Shown here piece by piece: positions 9,805-17,260 of a stretch of DNA of 64,000 nucleotides. The stretch's first letter is position 1. Every line of letters starts with the position of its first letter. The DNA is from Candidatus Izemoplasma sp. (GTDB taxonomy: Bacteria; Bacillota_I; Bacilli_A; Izemoplasmatales; Izemoplasmataceae): positions 1 to 64,000 of the forward strand of contig JAGYII010000001.1 in assembly GCA_018402725.1 (NCBI GenBank), given 5' to 3'. The position numbers were made by a program, and so were the translations under genes. Under the pieces are notes generated by a model. It did not search any database, had not been told where the DNA came from, and saw only the letters and a list, made by a program, of their open reading frames with translations.

Positions 9805-9833
9805 TTTGTTGACACTTTAAAATATGTTATAAT
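9805..9833 (+). promoter_or_regulatory. Probable promoter upstream of the KtrA gene
   Basis: A perfect TATAAT lies at 9828-9833. A perfect TTGACA lies at 9809-9814 but only 13 bases upstream, too close for a normal spacer; TTTGTT at 9805-9810 gives 17 bases. Which hexamer serves as -35 is unclear. Confidence 0.55.
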
Positions 9834-9870
9834 TCATTGAAATTAATGCACATTTTTGAGGTAAATAGAA

Positions 9871-10566
9871 ATGGCTAAAAAAAGTTTTGCAGTCATTGGC
9901 TTAGGCCGGTTTGGTCAGGCTTTGATTGATGAATTAATCCGCCTAGACCACGATGTTCTCGTCATGGATAAAGACCCTGATCAGATTCAAAAAGCAGCTA
10001 AAAAAGCGACTCATGCGGTGGCCGTTGATACGACCGATGCAGCCGCACTTAAAGACATTGGTATTACGTCCATCGATCACGTGGTAGTCGCGATTGGGAA
10101 AGATATTCAAGCGTCGATTTTAACAACTTTAATCTTAAAAGAACTAGGGGTTAAAAATATCACCGTCAAAGTCCAAAACGAATACCACGAAAAAGTGGTT
10201 GCTAAACTGGGGGTTGATGATACCGTATTCCCTGAAAAAAGTGCTGGCTATAACTTAGCTTCACGGCTTTCAACCGGTGAATTTGTGACCGATTATTACG
10301 ACATTGGGGATAAACATACTTTTTTCAGTGTAGAACTGACCGAAGATAAGATGACCTCGGCCCAAGTGGATCCTGTAAACTTAAAAAATCAAATTAAAAA
10401 AGTGGCCAGTGTTGAACTTGTGGCGATTCATCAAAACCAAGCTGTATACACGCCTAAAGATGAAATTGAAGTCATTGAAGGCGCTGAACTTTGGCTTTTA
10501 GGGTCCCACGCTGAGATGAAACTATTCATCAAAGAATGGTTCAAAGATACCAAGCCTGAAGAGTAA
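9871..10566 (+). CDS. ktrA: K+ uptake regulatory subunit, RCK domain (KtrA/TrkA-like)
   Basis: Cytosolic nucleotide-gated subunit that controls a Ktr/Trk potassium channel. Residues 1 to about 135 form an RCK_N Rossmann domain with the dinucleotide motif VIGLGRFGQALIDEL and the acidic DKDPD end of beta-2. Residues about 140-225 form an RCK_C (TrkA_C) domain. The 231-residue length matches KtrA. No membrane subunit (KtrB/TrkH) is encoded in the window, so it must lie elsewhere. It appears to head a run of tightly spaced genes: rdgB starts two bases after its stop. Confidence 0.9.
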   Translation: MAKKSFAVIGLGRFGQALIDELIRLDHDVLVMDKDPDQIQKAAKKATHAVAVDTTDAAALKDIGITSIDHVVVAIGKDIQASILTTLILKELGVKNITVKVQNEYHEKVVAKLGVDDTVFPEKSAGYNLASRLSTGEFVTDYYDIGDKHTFFSVELTEDKMTSAQVDPVNLKNQIKKVASVELVAIHQNQAVYTPKDEIEVIEGAELWLLGSHAEMKLFIKEWFKDTKPEE

Positions 10567-10568
10567 TC

Positions 10569-11150
10569 ATGTTAAAAGCGATTTTGGTCTCTTACAATGC
10601 TCATAAATATTATGAGTACCAACAGTTATTAAAAGGATTCCCCCTTGAACTTCGGCCGCTTGATCCGAGTTTCAAGGGGCTTTTAAGCGAGACAGGCGAT
10701 ACCTTTGAAGCCAATGCGACCGAGAAAGTGAATGCGATTAACCCCCCTTTAAATACCGTCCTCATTGCCGAAGATTCAGGCTTGATGATTGAAGCCTTAA
10801 ACGGAGCTCCAGGCATTTATTCGAGCCGGTTTTCAGGACTTGATTCAGATCATGCAAACAATTTAAAAGTGTTAGACTTGATGAAAAACGAAACCAACCG
10901 CAAAGCCCGTTTTGTGGCGGTCATCGCGTTTAAAGACACCGATCATCAGATTCATTTATTTAGGGGTGAATGTTTGGGATATATTCATACCGAACTCGCC
11001 GGAAATGACGGATTTGGTTATGACCCTTTGTTTATTCCACAAGGGGAGTCAATGACCCTCTCTGAACTCGGGATGGACTATAAAAACACCCATTCCCATC
11101 GTCATCATGCGTTACTCAAATTAAAAAATTATTTGAAAGTTCACGTATGA
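10569..11150 (+). CDS. rdgB: Non-canonical purine NTP pyrophosphatase (RdgB/HAM1)
   Basis: Hydrolyses ITP, dITP and XTP to monophosphates, keeping deaminated purines out of nucleic acids. It has the N-terminal substrate region LVSYNAHKYYEY (normally ATxNxxK; here SYNAHK), the acidic core AEDSGLMIEALNGAPGIYSSRF, and the C-terminal GNDGFGYDPLFIP and SHRHHALLKL motifs (family consensus SHRxxAL). 193 residues is normal. It overlaps the next gene by an ATGA junction. Confidence 0.93.
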   Translation: MLKAILVSYNAHKYYEYQQLLKGFPLELRPLDPSFKGLLSETGDTFEANATEKVNAINPPLNTVLIAEDSGLMIEALNGAPGIYSSRFSGLDSDHANNLKVLDLMKNETNRKARFVAVIAFKDTDHQIHLFRGECLGYIHTELAGNDGFGYDPLFIPQGESMTLSELGMDYKNTHSHRHHALLKLKNYLKVHV

Positions 11151-11644
11151 AAATTCTGATTGTGAGTGACATTCACGGAGACGTGGATGCCTTTCAACAG
11201 ATTGTTAAAAATGAGCCTGCCGATCACATTGTTTCTTTAGGGGATTCAGAGTGTTCGGTGCAAGCCTTAAAACAGGTCGATACGATCATTCATGGGAATG
11301 CTTTGATGGATGTTGGTCAAGCTGTTGCTGTGAGGTCTTTTAAAGCCTTAAAAGTCGTCATGACCCACGGGCATTTAGCTCAGGTTAATCAAGGGGATGA
11401 AGGGTTAATTAAACTGCTTCAAGAACACCAAGCCCACCTCATCATGCATGGGCATACCCATCTTGCCCGGTTTATTCATCAACCGCCTTATTATTTCTTA
11501 AACCCAGGGGCCATTTTTGGACCTCGTGGTTCATGGCCTTCAAGTTATGCCCTCTTAACCGTTTCCGCAGCGACGTTTACAGTCACCTTTAAGAGCTTAA
11601 ATCAAACCATTCTCAAGACGGAAAAAGGAGTGATTCCCCAATGA
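11147..11644 (+). CDS. YfcE/MJ0936-family metallophosphoesterase
   Basis: Small calcineurin-like phosphodiesterase. Metal-binding motifs are VSDIHGD at the N-terminus, SLGDSEC, HGNA (replacing the usual GNCD), MTHGH and MHGHTH. Family members cleave simple phosphodiesters in vitro; the physiological substrate is unknown. In many Firmicutes this gene directly follows rdgB, as here. 165 residues is typical. ATGA overlaps link it to rdgB upstream and to the amylase downstream. Confidence 0.9.
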   Translation: MKILIVSDIHGDVDAFQQIVKNEPADHIVSLGDSECSVQALKQVDTIIHGNALMDVGQAVAVRSFKALKVVMTHGHLAQVNQGDEGLIKLLQEHQAHLIMHGHTHLARFIHQPPYYFLNPGAIFGPRGSWPSSYALLTVSAATFTVTFKSLNQTILKTEKGVIPQ

Positions 11645-13215
11645 AAAAAACGCTCTTACTAGCCTTAGGGCTCTTCACGATGTTCGTCTTAAGTGCGTGT
11701 GAACCCCCAACCGAAGAGCCGGTCTTAGCCTACCCTGAAGTTCGTAATTACTATCAGCTTTTAGTGAGAAGTTTTGCGGATAGTGATGGGGATGGGATTG
11801 GCGATTTTACGGGAATTAAAGAAAACCTCGATTATTTTGTTGACTTAGGGATCAATGGCCTTTGGCTTTTACCGATTCATCCCAGTGGATCTTACCATGG
11901 GTATGATGTGGAAGATTATTACGCCGTGAATGAAGACTACGGAACGATGGAAGAATTTGAAGCTTTAGTCGCTGCCGCCGCTGAAAAAGGGATTGCGATT
12001 ATGATTGATTTTGTGATTAATCATTCTTCCAATCAACATCCTTGGTTTCAAGCTTTTTTAGCGGGCGAAGCTCCGTATGATCAGTATTACCGGAAAATTC
12101 CAGCCTCCAGTGATATGCGCTTAAATCTGGGGTCATGGGGTCAAAGCATTTGGCACTCGACCGGAGATGGTTCTTTTTATGCCGGCTATTTTGGGGGCTA
12201 CATGCCCGACCTTAATTGGTCAAACCCTGACGTGGTTGAAGAAGTGATTAAGATTGCTGAATTCTGGGCGGAAAAAGGGGTCATTGGATTTCGGATTGAC
12301 GCCGCTTTACACATTTTTGGGTTAGGCGAATACCCTTCAGGGTTCCCCCTCTTAGATGAAACCTTATTTCAACTTGAGTACATGAAATTCAGAATACAAG
12401 ATAACTATCCTGAATCGTTTTTCATCGGGGAAGTGTGGACCTCCGCGAGTGTCTATCAAATCTTCCATGGGACGCTCGATTCAGTCTTTCATTTTGATTA
12501 CGGCAACGAAGTAGTTCAAGCCATCAACCAAGGTTTTTCAAGAAACTATGCGGACCGCGTGGTTCGTTGGTATGAAAATGCGTTAGAACAATCAGAAAAT
12601 TCAGTCCAAGCTCCGTTTTTAAGAAATCACGACCAAAACCGTTTAGCCTCAGGTTCTGAACCCGGGTATCAAAACTTAGGGGATGATTTTACGAAATTGC
12701 GACTCGCTGCTGAAATGTTATTGACTGTACCTGGGATGCCTTTTATCTACTACGGGGAAGAACTTGGAATGAAAGGAGAAAAGGCCTTTCAACCCCCTTT
12801 GTGGGATGCCACCACTCGGTTACCCTTTTTATGGCCCGACCAAAGAAAACCAACCTGGGTTTTTGATGAATTTGGCTATCTTGATACTTTCAATCGCCAA
12901 GTTGAAGATGCAATCACTCAACAAAGTGATCCTGAATCCTTACACCGTGTTTATCAAACCTTGCTTCATTTAAGGCTAGATTTCCCGGTATTAAGAGTCG
13001 GTTCGATACGGGTTTTTGAAGATAATCATCCGGGGATCCAAGGATTCTACCGAGAAAAAGAAGGGCATCAAACGCTTTTAGTACTCCATAACTTAACCGA
13101 TGAATCCTTATTGGTGAGTGGACTTGAACGTCGAGGAACTCTACTTTATGGTGATTTAGAGGGGTCTAATATCCCCGCTCAATCCACCGTCATCATCGGC
13201 TTAGAGAACGAATAG
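11641..13215 (+). CDS. Lipoprotein alpha-amylase, GH13 family
   Basis: Cell-surface glycoside hydrolase acting on alpha-1,4-glucans. A signal peptide ends in the lipobox LSAC (cysteine about residue 20), so the enzyme is lipid-anchored outside. The GH13 barrel shows YQLLVRSFADSDGDGIGDFTG, DFVINHSS, the nucleophile in GFRIDAALH (Asp about 220), the acid/base in FIGEVWT (Glu about 264) and the transition-state stabiliser in LRNHDQNR (Asp about 331). A short C-terminal beta domain follows. It is tied by an ATGA overlap to the phosphodiesterase and lies three bases before a DUF1189 gene. The fine specificity (amylase versus maltogenic or glucosidase) is not resolved. Confidence 0.92.
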   Translation: MKKTLLLALGLFTMFVLSACEPPTEEPVLAYPEVRNYYQLLVRSFADSDGDGIGDFTGIKENLDYFVDLGINGLWLLPIHPSGSYHGYDVEDYYAVNEDYGTMEEFEALVAAAAEKGIAIMIDFVINHSSNQHPWFQAFLAGEAPYDQYYRKIPASSDMRLNLGSWGQSIWHSTGDGSFYAGYFGGYMPDLNWSNPDVVEEVIKIAEFWAEKGVIGFRIDAALHIFGLGEYPSGFPLLDETLFQLEYMKFRIQDNYPESFFIGEVWTSASVYQIFHGTLDSVFHFDYGNEVVQAINQGFSRNYADRVVRWYENALEQSENSVQAPFLRNHDQNRLASGSEPGYQNLGDDFTKLRLAAEMLLTVPGMPFIYYGEELGMKGEKAFQPPLWDATTRLPFLWPDQRKPTWVFDEFGYLDTFNRQVEDAITQQSDPESLHRVYQTLLHLRLDFPVLRVGSIRVFEDNHPGIQGFYREKEGHQTLLVLHNLTDESLLVSGLERRGTLLYGDLEGSNIPAQSTVIIGLENE

Positions 13216-13218
13216 TCT

Positions 13219-14055
13219 ATGTTTAGAAAAATACTTAAAGCCGGAATCACCTTGTCCGATCGATCCTTTCAACTATTTCAAGGCAAACTCATTACATTTT
13301 TTGTCTACTTTTTTTTCCTTAATCTTGTGATGTTTATTCCTTTGACGTTTTCGATCTATGAGCTTGATAGTTCGGTTCAAACCTTATTTGGGATAAATAT
13401 CAATGAACAGCTTCCTGATGATTTAGGGACCTTATTCCCTTCATCCTGTGAAATCGTGAATCAACAACTCCAATGTGATGACACAATTGAAACATCGTTT
13501 CAAGTTGAATTAAACCGTCCATTTACGGTGATAATTAACGCTCAAAGTGAGGCTTATGATGATTCTTTTGATCATTTGGTGTTAAAAGAATCCACCGCCT
13601 CATTAAGACTCAATAATGCCCAACTCGATCTAGATTACCGGGGGTTTTCTTACTTACCTTTTTCAGATTTAGAATCCCTCAGCAAAGAAGAAGTCTACAC
13701 CATCTTTTTTGATGGGTTTTATGGCTCGGTCCGTCCTTATTTTGCCTTGCCGATGATTTTAATTTTAGTAGGGGGCTATATTGCTTTAAACGTTGTTTTA
13801 TTATTTGGACTGAGTGGTTTTGCGATGTTATTTAAACTTACGATATCAGACCTACCGAACTATCAGGATATGTTGAAACTATTTATCATTGGCTCAACGA
13901 TTCCTGCGATGATTAATTTATTCATTGGATTCTTTGGGCTTTCGGCCTTTAGTTCGATCGTTTATAATTTCTTAACCCCGTTAATGGTCTTCATTTTATA
14001 TCGGCGGCAGGTCAACCGAATCGCGATTGAGCACCGTTTACAAAAAGCCTCTTAA
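13219..14055 (+). CDS. DUF1189-family membrane protein (YvdJ-like)
   Basis: 278-residue protein with one hydrophobic segment near the N-terminus (about 26-45), a roughly 120-residue presumably external region, and three further helices (about 175-265). This layout and the LPNYQDMLKLFIIGSTIPAMI motif fit DUF1189. A DUF1189 gene (yvdJ) sits in the Bacillus subtilis maltodextrin operon, and the position here beside maltodextrin genes matches. Its function is unknown; a role in stabilising or regulating sugar uptake is inference. The start has only a weak ribosome-binding site. Confidence 0.75.
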   Translation: MFRKILKAGITLSDRSFQLFQGKLITFFVYFFFLNLVMFIPLTFSIYELDSSVQTLFGININEQLPDDLGTLFPSSCEIVNQQLQCDDTIETSFQVELNRPFTVIINAQSEAYDDSFDHLVLKESTASLRLNNAQLDLDYRGFSYLPFSDLESLSKEEVYTIFFDGFYGSVRPYFALPMILILVGGYIALNVVLLFGLSGFAMLFKLTISDLPNYQDMLKLFIIGSTIPAMINLFIGFFGLSAFSSIVYNFLTPLMVFILYRRQVNRIAIEHRLQKAS

Positions 14056-14058
14056 AAG

Positions 14059-14080
14059 CCTGTGAAAACAGGTTTTTTTT
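14059..14080 (+). terminator. Intrinsic terminator after the DUF1189 gene
   Basis: CCTGT (14059-14063), GAAA loop, ACAGG (14068-14072), then eight T. Confidence 0.85.
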
Positions 14081-14147
14081 AAGCCCATTTGATCGTAAAA
14101 AGAAGGATCATAAAAAACTTTTTAAGGCCTTGAATAAAGCGATAACG

Positions 14148-14165
14148 TGTGTAATCGGTTACACA
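14148..14165. promoter_or_regulatory. LacI-family-type operator, upstream copy
   Basis: TGTGTAA-TCGG-TTACACA, a perfect 7+7 inverted repeat whose centre contains the TAAxCGxTTA pattern typical of LacI-family sugar repressors such as MalR-type regulators. It lies about 40 bases upstream of a second, weaker site that overlaps the -35. Confidence 0.7.
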
Positions 14166-14189
14166 TTTCATAGTTTCCATACTTTTCCA

Positions 14190-14226
14190 TAAAAACGTTT
14201 ACATTTTTTGGTGAATTTGATATATT
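14190..14226 (+). promoter_or_regulatory. Promoter of the surface maltodextrin genes with overlapping operator
   Basis: TTTACA at 14198-14203, 17-base spacer, TATATT at 14221-14226. The operator-like TAAAAACGTTTACA (14190-14203) covers the -35 box. Its centre is 40 bp from the centre of the upstream operator. The start codon at 14277 has AGGAGGA at 14266-14272. Confidence 0.68.
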
Positions 14227-14276
14227 TAAAGAGTAAAAAAGGTATCAAAGATAAATCTATTTTTTAGGAGGAACGA

Positions 14277-15830
14277 ATGAAGAAGTTACTAAAGTTATTC
14301 TCAGTGACAGCCTTCTTTATGGGAGTACTCGTCTCACTGAATTTAGTGGGCGCTGAGGAAATTACTACGACCTCAGAAGAAACCCCTTCCCGTAAAGTTG
14401 TGGTTCATTATCACCGCTGGGACGGCGAATATGAAGGCCGTACAGTATGGACTTGGAATACAGGAACAAACGGTTCACAAGCTCCCGTTGAGTTATCAGG
14501 AACCAGTTCTTTTGGTGGAACGTTCGATATCTTTATCGATGATGACGCCCAAAGTGAAATTGGTTTAATCTTACGATACGGCGCAGGCTGGGGAAATGGT
14601 CAAAATGACCGTGATGGTCTCATCCCTCCAGGCGGCGGCGATAAAGCAAACAAAGCCATCATCATCCGCGATGAAGCGGGAGAATTCACAGGCTTTGGAG
14701 AAGATGGCGTTAAACACGTCTTCGTCTTTGAAGGTAGCGATGATGTGATTTATCAAGATGAAACCCATGGACCCCTCCGTGAAGGTTACGGAACCTTAGC
14801 CGTGGTCTATTATGATCCCGCTGAATCCTATGACGGTTGGAACATTTGGACCTGGGATACAGGAACCGGTGGGTCTGCCCCTGCCAATGATACCGGTGTA
14901 CCCTTTAGTTTAGGCGCCCTTGATGTAGATGGCGCTGAGGGAGGCACTGAAATGTTCCGTGTCGCATTCTTGTCCATTGGACCTGACGCTGCCGATTCAA
15001 TCGGCTTCATCGTCAGAACCGATGCATGGGTTAAACAATGGGAACAAGATTTATTCTTAGATGTATCCGATATTAAAGGTGAAGGATTTAAAACCTTATT
15101 CTATATTGGTAATAGCGACGTCATCTACACTGAATTCAGTGAATTTGAAGCGGTAGCGAATGCCTTTGAAGTTGAAAATGGTAATTTAGAAGATGCACGC
15201 TCGTTATTGGTTGAATTCAATAAACCGATTCGGGTCAATACCGAAGAAGGCGATGTCGTTACAAGTATTTTTGATCCATCTTGGTTTACTGTGACAGATG
15301 GTTCAGGTAATGTGGTTCCTTTTACATCGATTTCTTATGAGCAAGGCGTCAATACGATTTCTCGCTTCATGGTCATCTTTGAAAATGAATTAAGAAAAAA
15401 TGTAGACTATACCTTTACGTATCAACAAACTGAAGAAGATATTCCAGCGGTCTTAGAATTTGCTGTACCGACCGAAGCTCCAACGATTACTGTCATTGGT
15501 TCAAGAAGCGTTACTTTAGAACTCGGTGACCGTTATTCACTCCCTACGTTTAGAGCAACGGAACAATTCTATGGTGAAAACTTACCTCTTTATAATGCAC
15601 GTGTTAAAGATGGTAGCGGCTTCTTATCCACCCGTGAAGCTGGTACTTATCAAATCGTTTTAACCGCGACGGACCGTTTTGGTAATGTCGGTGAAGAAAC
15701 CATCACCGTCACCGTTGTTGATCCATGTGAACCAAGCACTGCTGTTCCTGCGGTTCAAATTACCTTGTTAGCAGGACTCCCACTCTTGGCGGGTGCATAC
15801 TTTGCGCTTCGCCGCAAGGAGGACCAATAA
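14277..15830 (+). CDS. Surface glucan-binding protein with two CBM41-like domains
   Basis: 517-residue protein with an N-terminal signal peptide (cleavage near LVGAEE) and a C-terminal hydrophobic helix plus positive tail (LLAGLPLLAGAYFALRRKEDQ), so it is exported and held in the membrane. Two pullulanase-type CBM41 modules lie at about residues 38-160 and 165-285; each starts with VVHYHRWDG or VVYYDPAESYDGW, followed by WTW and an acidic EIGLILR/SIGFIVR strand. An Ig-like region follows (about 290-500). No catalytic domain is present. CBM41 binds alpha-glucans, so this is probably a non-catalytic starch/glycogen capture protein. It heads a unit with the binding lipoprotein gene one base downstream. 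Confidence 0.82.
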   Translation: MKKLLKLFSVTAFFMGVLVSLNLVGAEEITTTSEETPSRKVVVHYHRWDGEYEGRTVWTWNTGTNGSQAPVELSGTSSFGGTFDIFIDDDAQSEIGLILRYGAGWGNGQNDRDGLIPPGGGDKANKAIIIRDEAGEFTGFGEDGVKHVFVFEGSDDVIYQDETHGPLREGYGTLAVVYYDPAESYDGWNIWTWDTGTGGSAPANDTGVPFSLGALDVDGAEGGTEMFRVAFLSIGPDAADSIGFIVRTDAWVKQWEQDLFLDVSDIKGEGFKTLFYIGNSDVIYTEFSEFEAVANAFEVENGNLEDARSLLVEFNKPIRVNTEEGDVVTSIFDPSWFTVTDGSGNVVPFTSISYEQGVNTISRFMVIFENELRKNVDYTFTYQQTEEDIPAVLEFAVPTEAPTITVIGSRSVTLELGDRYSLPTFRATEQFYGENLPLYNARVKDGSGFLSTREAGTYQIVLTATDRFGNVGEETITVTVVDPCEPSTAVPAVQITLLAGLPLLAGAYFALRRKEDQ

Positions 15831-15831
15831 T

Positions 15832-17196
15832 ATGAAAAGATTAGGATTCTTAAGTATATTTTTTATCGCTGCCATCGCCATTTCATTGACTTTAAGTGGT
15901 TGTGGAGGCGAAGAAGCGTGTGAAAACCGAGCTGAAGAAGGCGTTGTTTACAACTTTGATCAACTCTTCACGGATACAGTTGAACTCACCGTTTGGCTCG
16001 ATGACGAAGATTACTTCAATGCCTTAAAAGCGGCCTTTGAAGAAGCGAACCCAGATATTACTTTACGGTTTGTCGAAGTCGGATCGGTGGATGTTCGTCA
16101 ACGTTTAGAACTTTACTCAGGTTCTAGACAAGCGGCTGACGTCGTCGTTTATCCCCATGACCATATCGGGGCGGCTTTACAATCAGGATTACTCGCTGCG
16201 ATTGAAGGTAATCAAGCCACCGATTTAAGATCACGGATGATTGATTCTGCGTGGCAAACGGCTTCAGCGTGCTACAACTTCTCAAACAACACGATTATTG
16301 ATTGTGCCAGTCCTACCGATCAAGGTACCTTATTCGGCGCTCCACTTGTTGGGGAATCGGTAGCCTTGTTCTACAATAAAACCCTCTTAACTCAATTAAC
16401 CGGTTCAGATACACCTCCAGCGACGTTTGAAGCATTACTTGCTCAAGCCGCCCTTCCAGCTTTTAGCACGTTCTTAGATGGCCGTCCGATTGTTGGACTT
16501 GATGTTGGGAATGCGTATGATATGCATTTCATCTCTACATCATTTGGATTTGAACTCTTTGGTCCTGATGGCCAAGACCCAACGCGTGCGAATTTAAATT
16601 CACAAAGTGTCGTGGACGCTTTAACCTTCTTTAATGCGGAAGTTCGTCCCGCCCTTGGCAACTTACCATCCGCTGATTTAAGTGGTGAAGCGAACCGGAC
16701 CGCTTTTGAAGCGGGAGAAATTCCTTACATCATTGATGGTCCTTGGTCTATCAACCGTTACTTAGAAGCTGAAGTTGATTTTGGGGTCACCTTAATCCCA
16801 ACCATTCGTGGCACCAACCCAACGTCATTCTCAGGCGTTCAGCTGGCTTCGGTTTACCGTCAGTCTAGCAACCCAGATGCTGCCTTTAGACTCTTAGCTT
16901 TCATGACATCAGCTGAAGGGTTAGCGATTCTTTATCGCGAGAAAAACGTATTACCCGCCCTTAAAGACGTGTCTGTAGTAGAGGGTGTTTCAGATGATGC
17001 CTTCTTAAGTGGTATTTCAGCCCAACTTAACTTCTCTCAACCGATGCCAATTATTCCGGAAATGGGATTCTTCTGGTCCAATGCGGGAAGCATGTATTCA
17101 AATTCATGGAACGGCACAAGAACGCCTCAAGAAGCAGCTGATATTGCTCAACAAGGCTTTACGTCTCAGTCGGGGATTCCCCAATCAGAGGATTAA
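15832..17196 (+). CDS. malE: Maltodextrin ABC transporter substrate-binding lipoprotein
   Basis: Extracellular solute-binding protein of family 1 (MalE/MdxE type). The signal peptide ends in the lipobox LSGC, giving a lipid-anchored receptor for maltodextrins. Features are VELTVWLDDEDYFNALKAAFEEANPDITL at the N-terminus, GAPLVGESVALFYNKTLL around the hinge and AFEAGEIPYIIDGPWSINRYLEA, typical of maltose receptors. ATG 15832 is chosen for the AAGGAGGA site at 15816-15823; 454 residues. It follows the CBM41 protein gene immediately and is separated from the permeases by a hairpin that may allow excess receptor synthesis. Confidence 0.92.
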   Translation: MKRLGFLSIFFIAAIAISLTLSGCGGEEACENRAEEGVVYNFDQLFTDTVELTVWLDDEDYFNALKAAFEEANPDITLRFVEVGSVDVRQRLELYSGSRQAADVVVYPHDHIGAALQSGLLAAIEGNQATDLRSRMIDSAWQTASACYNFSNNTIIDCASPTDQGTLFGAPLVGESVALFYNKTLLTQLTGSDTPPATFEALLAQAALPAFSTFLDGRPIVGLDVGNAYDMHFISTSFGFELFGPDGQDPTRANLNSQSVVDALTFFNAEVRPALGNLPSADLSGEANRTAFEAGEIPYIIDGPWSINRYLEAEVDFGVTLIPTIRGTNPTSFSGVQLASVYRQSSNPDAAFRLLAFMTSAEGLAILYREKNVLPALKDVSVVEGVSDDAFLSGISAQLNFSQPMPIIPEMGFFWSNAGSMYSNSWNGTRTPQEAADIAQQGFTSQSGIPQSED

Positions 17197-17205
17197 TTTA
17201 ACGTA

Positions 17206-17236
17206 AAGGCCATGACAACCTCATGGCCTTTTCTTT
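17206..17236 (+). terminator. Hairpin between binding protein and permease genes
   Basis: AAGGCCATGA (17206-17215), CAACC loop, TCATGGCCTT (17221-17230), then TTCTTT. It probably causes partial termination or 3' protection, since the permeases have no strong promoter visible after it. Confidence 0.8.
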
Positions 17237-17260
17237 AGTTTTAGATAAAGGATGTGAAGT

